DNA from: Hydrogenophaga sp. SL48 | GTDB lineage: Bacteria; Pseudomonadota; Gammaproteobacteria; Burkholderiales; Burkholderiaceae_C | Direction of reading: 5' to 3' | Assembly: GCF_021729865.1 (NCBI RefSeq) | Contig: NZ_CP063400.1 | Location: 2,790,001 to 2,854,000, forward strand | Length of the DNA: 64,000 bases | In this document: one piece after another, positions 8,589 through 15,600 of the stretch | Numbering within the stretch: the stretch's first letter is position 1 | Layout of the letters: the number at the start of each line of letters is the position of its first letter | Program-made: the position numbers and the translations under genes | Notes under the pieces: generated by a model | What the model saw: only the letters and a program-made list of their open reading frames with translations | Databases searched by the model: none | What the model was told of the DNA's origin: nothing

Positions 8589-9806
8589 TCAACCCCCCGC
8601 CATTTTGAGCATGGTTTGAAGCCCGCCGTGGACGGCGGGGTCGTAAGGTTTGCGGTCGATCCAGGCGCGCCAGATGACACGCAACCAGGCGCGGCTGAGG
8701 ATGCGGATGGCGTGAGGGTGGTCGCAGCCTCGGCCACGCGCGTTCGCATAGACGTCGGCGGCCCATGCGCTGGCATGGCGGGAGTTGTCGGCCAAGGTGG
8801 TCAGGGCACGGCGCAGCCGGTGATTGCAGGCCCAGCGGAAGGTCACGGCCTTGTGCTTGCCCGAGGCGTAGGTGACCGGTGCGACGCCGGCCTCGGCGGC
8901 CAGGTGTTCGTCGGAGTCGAAGCGCTCACGCACGCTGCCCAGCTCGGCCAGAATCTGTGCGGCACAGATGCGCCCGGCGCGCGGGAAGCTCATGAGGATG
9001 CGGCCATCGTCGCTGGCGCCCACCTGGTGCTCGATGCGGCCCGACAGCAGCCGGATTTGATCGACCAGTGTGCTCAGGGTGCGCGCCAGACTGCAGACGA
9101 GTTCGCCCTTGGCGTCCATCTCCAGCTCGCCCAAGCCAACGGCTGGGGCCTGCCTGAGCCGTTGCAGCAATTCCTCGGCGCTGCGCCGGCCGCAGTAGGC
9201 GTGCTGGGAGCAGAAGGCGGCCATGCGCTTGGGGCCAAGCCGGCTGGCCACCTCTGGCGTCGGGTAGCGCTGGATGAAGGCCAGCGCGATGGGCGAGTCC
9301 ACATCGGCGAAGATCTCGGCGGCACCGGCCCAGTACGACTCCAGCAGGGCGCGCAGTTGGTTGGCCAGTTGCACGCGGGTGGCCACCAGGTCATCACGGC
9401 CGCGCACCAAGGCACGCAACGCGCGGATCTCGTCGGACTGCGCGGCCAGCGGTTTGAAGCGGTGGCCGTCGGTGCGCAGCAGGTCGGCCAGCAAGTAGGC
9501 GTCAGAGGCGTCGGACTTGCCGCCGTGGCTGCGGTAGCGCGGCCGGCTGGCCTTGACGGCGTTGGGGTGGATGGGCACGACTTCGAAGCCGGCCTCCACC
9601 AAGGCGTCGACCAGCAGCCCGGAGGGACGCTCGATGGCGATGCGCAGCACGTGCAAGGCGCGCAGCTGGCGCAAGAGTTCACGCAAGCCGTCGGCATCGT
9701 GCGCGACCTCCCACTGCTTGCAAACGGCGCCGCGCTCGTCGATGACGCACACGGCGTGGGTTTGGCTGGCCCAATCCAGCCCGGCGAAGATGGAATTCAT
9801 AGACAA
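8589..9806 (-). CDS. IS110 family transposase (DEDD recombinase)
   Basis: This 405-residue protein has the N-terminal DEDD RuvC-like domain (DEDD_Tnp_IS110): the first Asp is in FAGLDWAS (residue ~10), the Glu in RIAIERPSG (~58), and the Asp pair in GKSDASDAYLLADLL (~98-103). The C-terminal Transposase_20 domain begins about residue 265 (LMSFPRAGRICAAQIL) and has GVAPVTYASGKHKAV, whose Ser is the likely nucleophile by analogy with IS621. In IS110 enzymes the two domains form a composite active site guided by a bridge RNA. The gene is full length with no frameshift, so the element may be active. Its last codons overlap the TTGACA at the element end. Confidence 0.95.
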   Translation of the reverse strand: MSMNSIFAGLDWASQTHAVCVIDERGAVCKQWEVAHDADGLRELLRQLRALHVLRIAIERPSGLLVDALVEAGFEVVPIHPNAVKASRPRYRSHGGKSDASDAYLLADLLRTDGHRFKPLAAQSDEIRALRALVRGRDDLVATRVQLANQLRALLESYWAGAAEIFADVDSPIALAFIQRYPTPEVASRLGPKRMAAFCSQHAYCGRRSAEELLQRLRQAPAVGLGELEMDAKGELVCSLARTLSTLVDQIRLLSGRIEHQVGASDDGRILMSFPRAGRICAAQILAELGSVRERFDSDEHLAAEAGVAPVTYASGKHKAVTFRWACNHRLRRALTTLADNSRHASAWAADVYANARGRGCDHPHAIRILSRAWLRVIWRAWIDRKPYDPAVHGGLQTMLKMAGG

Positions 9807-9859
9807 ACTCCTGCAAGTTGCGGTATGACTGGCCGTGCCGGAAGCCCACGCGGGACGCT

Positions 9860-10003
9860 CACTGATCGGCGCTCACACCCTGAGGTCAGTGCGGCGCAAC
9901 ACCCTGTAGCCCGTCTGGGTCTTCCGGCACCTTGCAGGCTGCGGGTCTCATGCGGGCCGTCGTACGGCGAGCGCCGCAGGCAGTCACTGCAAGGGCACGG
10001 AAG
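9860..10003 (-). ncRNA. Predicted IS110 bridge RNA (structured core)
   Basis: IS110-group elements encode a bridge RNA in the non-coding end upstream of the transposase. On the minus strand this stretch folds into two modules. The first is a long stem-loop with arms 10003-9987 and 9937-9921 (CTTCCG and CCTTGCAG pair with CTGCAAGG and CGGAAG around a 4-nt internal loop). Its 49-nt loop holds an inner hairpin (9968-9956) and, on the 3' side, GCATGAGAC (9953-9945). That 9-mer is identical to 8572-8580, the genomic flank adjoining the insertion, and so is complementary to the other strand: the right-target guide. The second is a hairpin at 9891-9860 (CACTGA/TCAGTG) with CAGGGTGTG in its loop, a candidate donor-binding loop. 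RNA ends and the left guide are unresolved (best candidate GCGGCGC, 9977-9971, versus GCGGTGC in the target). Confidence 0.6.
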
Positions 10004-10153
10004 TCAATTCGAACGATCCGCCTGGACACGGCAACACGTCAAACACGGGTTGCCCACCGCGGCGCTCGGTCGGTTCGTCGCAAGCGCCGACCAACCGCCA
10101 CCGTGGACAACCCTGCACCGCCTTTCATCCAACGGGGAAGAGAGGGTAGTCCA

Positions 10154-10837
10154 GTGAGCCCGGCCAGCCTGCTGATCCCGGGGTCGGCCGAGCGCGACGC
10201 CATCCGCTCCGCCAGCGCACGGCTGGTCGACGCCCGGCGCAGCGCCAGCGCGGGCGAGCGGGGCAGTTTCAGCCTGCGCGTGAGCCCGCGCGGCGCCCTG
10301 GAATTCCTGCTCCTGGCGGCGCTGCCCTGCGCCGCCCTGCTGGCCCTCAGGCCCCAGCTGATGGCCGCCTGGCACGGCAGCATGCTGTGGTGGAGCGAAC
10401 GGCTGGCGCTGCCACTGGGCCTGGTGCGCACCGGGGGCGCCACCTCGCTGGAGTGGCAGCAGGGCCCCGCGGGCGCGCTGGCGCCCGACGCGGTCACCGG
10501 CGTGATCACGGCCGCGGCCGTGACCGGCCACCTGGCCGCGCTGCTCAACGCGGGCTTCTACCTGATGCTGGCCACGCCGCCGCTGCTGGCCCTGGGCTGG
10601 GGCGTGCTGCACATGCCGCTGCGCCAGAAGCTGCTCGGCCCGGTGCTCGTGGTGGCGTACTTCGCCGTGATGCTGCCGCACCAGGCCCTGCTGCACGCGC
10701 TGGTGGTGCAGCACGTCTCGGCCCTCTTCGTGCCCGTGCTCTACCTGTGCTTCGGCGCCGTGCTGGACCTCATGGTCTTTGTGGCGCTGTGCGCCTGGCT
10801 CACGGGCATGGCGCCGGCCACCGGCAACGCCCGCTGA
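10154..10837 (+). CDS. Multi-pass membrane protein, 5' end displaced by IS110
   Basis: This 227-residue remnant may be translated from the GTG at 10154, which has AGAGGG 7 nt upstream. The intact gene began at the ATG overlapping the bactofilin stop (8574) and encoded 244 residues: M-R-H-P (8574-8585) then, from 10115, A-P-P-F-I-Q and onward in frame. The protein has an N-terminal cytoplasmic segment and about four or five membrane helices (starting at ALEFLLLAALPCAALL and ending at VFVALCAWLTGM). I do not recognise a family. Pairing with a membrane-anchored bactofilin suggests an envelope-morphogenesis role (inference). Loss of only 17 residues and of translational coupling may leave some function. 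Confidence 0.6.
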   Translation: MSPASLLIPGSAERDAIRSASARLVDARRSASAGERGSFSLRVSPRGALEFLLLAALPCAALLALRPQLMAAWHGSMLWWSERLALPLGLVRTGGATSLEWQQGPAGALAPDAVTGVITAAAVTGHLAALLNAGFYLMLATPPLLALGWGVLHMPLRQKLLGPVLVVAYFAVMLPHQALLHALVVQHVSALFVPVLYLCFGAVLDLMVFVALCAWLTGMAPATGNAR

Positions 10838-10851
10838 AGCCGGGGTTCAGC
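10833..10851. terminator. Small hairpin across convergent stop codons
   Basis: A perfect 6-bp stem GCTGAA/TTCAGC with a 7-nt loop includes the stop codons of both convergent genes. It is short, so it is only a possible terminator. Confidence 0.3.
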
Positions 10852-11044
10852 TCCTGATCACGTAACGATCGCGGTCCGCGGCGGGCTCCAGGTGCAGGGT
10901 CACGCGCGTGATCGGGCTGGTGTGCGTCGGGTGGAGCGGCCCGGGCACCTGGCCCGCGGGCGGGGCGCCCTCGCTGGTCATGTCCTCTTCCTGCTGCTCC
11001 TGCGTGATCGACTGGGGGGTGGCGCGGTTGGCAACGGTGATCAT
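10847..11044 (-). CDS. Small hypothetical protein
   Basis: This 65-residue ORF begins MITVANRATPQSITQEQQEE and has a hydrophilic Gln/Glu-rich first third, a Pro-rich middle and a short beta-like end (ITRVTLHLEP). A GGAG sequence lies 8 nt before its ATG. It sits 65 bp downstream of the Crp-type regulator 2 gene on the same strand and is probably co-transcribed with it. No family is recognised. An alternative is that it is only 3' untranslated sequence, but codon bias and the RBS favour a gene. Confidence 0.5.
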   Translation of the reverse strand: MITVANRATPQSITQEQQEEDMTSEGAPPAGQVPGPLHPTHTSPITRVTLHLEPAADRDRYVIRS

Positions 11045-11109
11045 GCAGGGCTCCGGGTGGGGTTCAGGTTGGGGTCTGTGCAGCATCGAACAGGGGCCGG
11101 GGCCAGCCG

Positions 11110-11829
11110 CTACACCGCGAGCTGGCCGGGCAGCAGGCGGTCGTATTCCTTCTTGACCACGCCGTAACACTCGCACACCCGGTCTTCCAGACCGTCGCGG
11201 TCGAGCACGGTGATGTGGCCGCGTGCGTACCGGATGAGGTTGAGCTTCTGCAGCTTGAGCGCCGCTTCGGTGACACCCTCGCGGCGCACGCCCAGCATGT
11301 TGGCGATCAGCTCCTGCGTCATCACCAGCTCGTTGCTGCTCAGGCGGTCCAGGCTCAGCAGCAGCCAGCGGCAAAGCTGCTGGTCCAGCGAGTGGTGGCG
11401 GTTGCACACCGCGGTCTGGGCCATCTGCGTGATCAGCGCCTGGGTGTAGCGCAGCAGCAGGTGCAGCACCGGGCCGGAGCGGTTGAACTCTTCCTTGATG
11501 TCGGCCGCGCGCAGGCGGTAGCCCTTGCCCGCGCTCTGCACCACGGCGCGGCTGGGTGTGGTTTCGCCGCCCATGAACAGGGCGATGCCCACCAGGCCTT
11601 CGTTGCCCACCACCGCGATCTCGGCCGAGGCGCCGTTTTCCATCACGTACAGCAGGGAGACGATGGCGTTGATGGGGAAATACACGTGGCTCATCTTGCT
11701 GCCCGATTCGTACAGCACCAGGCCCAGCGGCAGGTCCACCGCCTCCAGCAAGGGGCCGATGCGCTGCCACTCGGGCGCGGGCATTGCGGCCAGCAGGTGG
11801 TTGCTGGATTGAACGGGGGGACTTCCCAT
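11110..11829 (-). CDS. Crp/Fnr family transcriptional regulator 2
   Basis: This 239-residue protein has the same architecture as regulator 1: a nucleotide-binding-type barrel (about residues 20-140), a dimer helix and a C-terminal winged helix (QELIANMLGVRREGVTEAALKLQ, about 170-195). Both share GVRRxGVT in the recognition helix and a Cys-containing C-terminus (CECYGV here, CSCYAT in regulator 1), so they may bind similar sites. The ATG at 11829 was chosen because upstream in-frame codons run through the dyad promoter. The perfect palindrome at 11911-11930 with CATACT at 11891-11886 suggests autoregulation or cross-regulation. The ligand is unknown; cAMP-contact residues are not evident. Confidence 0.9.
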   Translation of the reverse strand: MGSPPVQSSNHLLAAMPAPEWQRIGPLLEAVDLPLGLVLYESGSKMSHVYFPINAIVSLLYVMENGASAEIAVVGNEGLVGIALFMGGETTPSRAVVQSAGKGYRLRAADIKEEFNRSGPVLHLLLRYTQALITQMAQTAVCNRHHSLDQQLCRWLLLSLDRLSSNELVMTQELIANMLGVRREGVTEAALKLQKLNLIRYARGHITVLDRDGLEDRVCECYGVVKKEYDRLLPGQLAV

Positions 11830-11910
11830 GGGTGATCTCGCGGTAAGGGCGCGGCTGCCCCGGGGCCAAAGGTGTGACTGGTGGGAGTATGCGGAGCACA
11901 GTGTGCGCCG

Positions 11911-11930
11911 TATGTGCGGCAACGCACATA
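11911..11930 (-). promoter_or_regulatory. Crp/Fnr-type dyad 6 (regulator 2 promoter)
   Basis: TATGTGCG-GCAA-CGCACATA has perfect 8-bp arms. On the minus strand CATACT (11891-11886) is centred exactly 32 bp away; the gene starts at 11829. Confidence 0.6.
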
Positions 11931-11945
11931 CGTGGACCGATTCGC

Positions 11946-11965
11946 TGTGTACGCCAGTGCACAGA
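11946..11965 (+). promoter_or_regulatory. Crp/Fnr-type dyad 7 (hydroxylase promoter)
   Basis: TGTGTACG-CCAG-TGCACAGA. CAATAT (11985-11990) is centred exactly 32 bp downstream, and the hydroxylase ATG is at 12034. Together with dyad 6 it forms a divergent two-site control region. Confidence 0.55.
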
Positions 11966-12033
11966 CTCTGTATCGCCTGACCGGCAATATGCGCCCCTGA
12001 TCCCCGGCTTCGGGGCGCCGACAAGGAGCCTGC

Positions 12034-12624
12034 ATGCCGCTGTCACGGACAGAACACCGCCGCCAGGCCCACCGCAACGACCTGTGGCTGGGCAGCGTCG
12101 CCGTGCTCGGCCTGGGCGTGTGGCTGGCCTGGCGCACACCGGCGGGCATGGGCCTGGCGATGGGCGCGGGTGTCGCCGCGGGCCTCGTGGCCTGGAGCCC
12201 CCTCGAATACGCGCTGCACCGCTTCGTGCTGCACCGCCTGCCGCTGTTCGAGGGCTGGCACCTCGAACACCACCGCCAGCCGACCGCCCTGATCTACATC
12301 CCCACCTTGCTCGGCGCCGCGTTGATCGGACTGGTGGTGTGGGTGCCCGCCTGGGCGCTGCTGGGCCCCTGGCTCGGCGGCGCGGTCACGCTGGGGGCGT
12401 TGACCGGCTACCTGGCCTACACCTTCACCCACCACGCCCTGCACCACGGGGCCTCCCGCATCGCCTGGCTGCAGCGCCGCAAATACTGGCACGCCAAACA
12501 CCACCACCTGGCGCACGGCTGTTGTTTTGGCGTCACCAGCGGGTTCTGGGACCGGGTGTTTCACACCGACAGCCACAAGGCACCACCCCCGGTGAGCATC
12601 CCGGTGGTGCGCCGTGGCGGCTGA
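12034..12624 (+). CDS. Fatty acid hydroxylase / sterol desaturase superfamily protein
   Basis: This 196-residue integral membrane protein has the di-iron histidine boxes of the superfamily: ALHRFVLHR (about residues 60-68), HLEHHRQ (~76-82), HHALHHG (~131-137) and HAKHHH (~152-157). Pairs of membrane helices precede and separate them (residues ~18-55 and ~90-130). Members hydroxylate or desaturate lipid chains or carotenoids at the membrane; the substrate here is unknown. The gene is divergent from Crp-type regulator 2 across a dual-dyad promoter, consistent with membrane-lipid remodelling under stress. It is monocistronic, with a hairpin at its 3' end. Confidence 0.88.
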   Translation: MPLSRTEHRRQAHRNDLWLGSVAVLGLGVWLAWRTPAGMGLAMGAGVAAGLVAWSPLEYALHRFVLHRLPLFEGWHLEHHRQPTALIYIPTLLGAALIGLVVWVPAWALLGPWLGGAVTLGALTGYLAYTFTHHALHHGASRIAWLQRRKYWHAKHHHLAHGCCFGVTSGFWDRVFHTDSHKAPPPVSIPVVRRGG

Positions 12625-12638
12625 CCGGCACCGCGCCG

Positions 12639-12657
12639 GCCCGCTCAGGGGGCGGGC
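12639..12657. terminator. Hairpin between hydroxylase and glucan synthase 3' ends
   Basis: GCCCGC/GCGGGC with a 7-nt loop overlaps the stop codon of the convergent glucan synthase. It is a possible bidirectional terminator without a T-tract. Confidence 0.35.
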
Positions 12658-15600
12658 GGCAGGGGGATCACGAAGCCGCTGTGCTGCGGCAGGTCGGTCC
12701 AGCGCAGGCGCTCACCCACCTGCAGCAGCTGCGTGTGGGGCTCGGTGCTGGCGGCCAGTGCCGCCAGCGGTTCGCCGCGCACCAGCACGAAGTGCATGGA
12801 GCGGCCGCCGCGCTCCAGCGTGAGCTCGGCGCGCGGCCAGTGGGTCGGCAGGCAGGGCGTGAACCACAGGTCGTCGGCCTTCAGGTGCAGGCCCAGCAGG
12901 GATTCCAGCGCCGCGCGGTGCAGCCAGCCCGCCGCCCCGGTGTACCAGCTCCAGCCCCCGCGCCCGGTGTAGGGCGGTGCGCTGTACACGTCGGCCGCCA
13001 TCGCATAGGGCTCCACGCCGTAGGCCGCGCCCCACTGCGGGTGCGCCGCGCGGTGCGCCGGGCTCAGGCAGGTGAAGTAGCGGTAGGGCGTGTTGCGGGC
13101 CAAGGTGTCGCCCGGCTCGCCGAGCGCCACCTTGGCGGCGGCCATCAGCGCCCAGACGCCGGCGTGGGCGTACTGCCCGCCGTTCTCGCGCACGCCCGGC
13201 GGGTAGGCCTGGATGTAGCCCGCGCTGGGGCTGGCGTGTTGCAGCGGCGGCTCCAGCAGGCGGATCAGGCCGTGCCCGGTGTCCACGAGGTGCGCCTCCA
13301 CGGCGTCCATCGCCAGGCGCTGGCGCTCGGGCGGGGTCTGCTCGCTCAGCACGGCCCAGGCCTGCGCGATCAGGTCGATGCGGGCCTCAGCCTGGCCGTC
13401 CGAGCCGAGCGGGCTGCCGTCGTCGAAGAAGGCGCGCTTGAACCAGGCGCCGTCCCAGGCCGCGGTGTTCAGGGCCAGGCGCCAGCCCCTGAGCGCGGCG
13501 TCCCAGCGCTGCGCCCGTTCCACCTCGCCACGCGCGTGCGCCAGCGGCAGCCAGTCGGTGACGATGCTGCACAGGAACCAGGCCAGCCAGACCGACTCGC
13601 CCTGCCCTTCGCTGCCGACGCGGTTCATGCCGTCGTTCCAGTCGCCGCCACCCATGAGCGGCAGGCCGTGGGCGCCCACGCGCAGGCTGTGATCGATGGC
13701 GCGTGCGCCGTGCTCGTACACGCTGGCCTGTTGTTCGCTGATGGCGGGCGTGTCGTAGCGGTCTTCCGCGCCCTCGGGCACCGCCGGGCCTTCGAGGAAG
13801 GCCACGCGCTGGTTCAGCAGCGCCGTGTCGCCGGTGGCCTGCAGGTAGTGGGCGGTGGCGTAGGGCAGCCACAGCAGGTCGTCTGAAAAATGCGTTCGCA
13901 CGCCCGCGCCCCCGGGCGAGTGCCACCAGTGCTGCACGTCGCCTTCTTCAAACTGGCGCGAGGCACACAGCACGATCTGGTCGCGCAGCAGCGCGGGCCG
14001 CGCCCACACCAGCGCCATCGCGTCCTGCAGCTGGTCGCGGTAGCCGGTGGCGCCGCCCGCCTGGTAGAAGCCGGCCTTGGCCCACAGGCGCGAGGACACG
14101 GTCTGGTAGAGCAGCCAGCGGTTGACCATGGCGTCGAGCAGCGGGTCGGGCGTGGTCACCTGGGCGGCACCGAGCAGGCCGTCCCAGCGCGCCTGGGTGG
14201 CGCGTTCGCGCTCGGGGGCGGTGGTCTGGCGGGCCTGGCGCATCAGGGTGCGGGCCGCGTCGGCGTCGGGCGCGTAGCCCAGCAGGAACACCTGCTCCAG
14301 GGTGGCCCCGGCGCGCAGCGTGACCGGCCGCGACAGCGCGGCACACGGGTCCAGCCCCTGCCCGCCCTGCTGCCCCAGGCGCTGCGGCAGCACCAGCTGA
14401 CCCTGCGCGCCGAAGAAGGCCCGGCGGTCGCAGGTCCAGTCCAGGCCCTCGGGGTCGTCCACCCCTTCGTGCGACTCGCAGAAAAAGGCGGTGCCGCCAC
14501 CGAAGCCGCCGGCGGCCTCCGTCTGCGTGCACAGCAGGCCGATCAGGCCCGCGCCCGGCTGGCTCACGAAATACGGCTTGCAGCGCAGCGTGGCGCGGTC
14601 GCTGCGCTTCTCGCCCATCATCCACTCCACCAGCCCGATGACGCGCAGGTGCGCCTTGCCCGCGCCGAGGTTCTCGAGCCGGATGCGCACCTGCTTGACC
14701 GCGCTGTCCGGGTCGACGCACCAGCTCACCGACACGGCCAGCTCGCCGCGGTGGTGGCGGATCGTGGTCAGGCCCTGGGTGTGCGCCACCTGGTAACGCG
14801 TGGCGTCGGCGCCCCAGGCCGAGGGGGTGAGGCTCCAGACCTCGCGGGTGCGGCGGTCCTGCAGCAGGAACCACTCGGACGGCGGGTCGCCCACCGGGTC
14901 GTTGGCCCAGGCGGTGAGCTGGTTCAGGCGGCTGTTGAGGGCCCAGGTGTTGCCCCCGCCGCTCTCGGACACGATCGCGCCGAAACCGGGGTTGGCCAGC
15001 ACGTTGGTCCAGGGCCGCGCCGGGGCCAGGCCGGCCCCGACCTCGAAGGCAAAGTCGCTGCGCGGCCCGGTGAAGCGGCCCGTCGATGGCACGGTCGCGG
15101 ACTCGCCCAGGCGCAGCGGCACCGGTTCGGGCGCCAGGCTCAGGCCGCTCCACAGGCGCGGCACCGGCGCCTCGTGGCGGTCGCACCAGGCGCGCACCTG
15201 GTGCGACAGGGCCTGGCCGTCGGCCTGCAGCTGGATGCGCGCCAGGGCCTGCAGCGTGCTGACCTGCTCGGGCGACAGCTCGTCGAAGCGCAACAGGTGC
15301 AGGCCGGTCACGGCCTGCCCGGGGCGGGCCTGCAGGTCGGCGGTGTGCTGTTCGCGCAGCAGCGCCAGCTCACGCTGCAGCGGCATCTGGTACGAATGCG
15401 GTTCGCGGCTGACCACGACCACGTCGCAGGCCACGCCCGCGCGCGACCACTCGCGCAGCACCAGCGCCAGCACGCGCAGCAGCGCCAGGCCCTGCGGCGC
15501 TGCGGCGTGCACCAGCAGCAGCGGCCGGTCGCCCGAAATGCCCAGCCTCCACAAGGTGCGCCGGTCGCTGAGCGGCGGCGCGGCCGGGGGCGCGACCGCG

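Larger units (their letters stand above)
8581..10109 (-). mobile_element. IS110-family insertion sequence, ends defined
   Basis: The element of about 1.53 kb lies between two copies of ACCCTG (8581-8586 and 10110-10115). The interior ends read TGTCAACC at the left and GTGGACA at the right, sharing only a 4-bp TGTC inverted repeat, as expected for IS110 elements, which lack long terminal repeats. Removing the element with one repeat copy rejoins codons into an uninterrupted ORF (M-R-H-P then A-P-P-F-I-Q and the downstream membrane protein). This is independent support for the boundaries. The transposase reads on the minus strand, with ~300 bp of non-coding DNA upstream of it and only 2 bp between its stop codon and the repeat copy at the other end. 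Confidence 0.85.

Noticed and set aside
8574..10157. 527-residue plus-strand frame starting at the ATGA of the bactofilin stop
   Set aside because: It runs antisense through the transposase; only its first four codons are relics of the disrupted gene.
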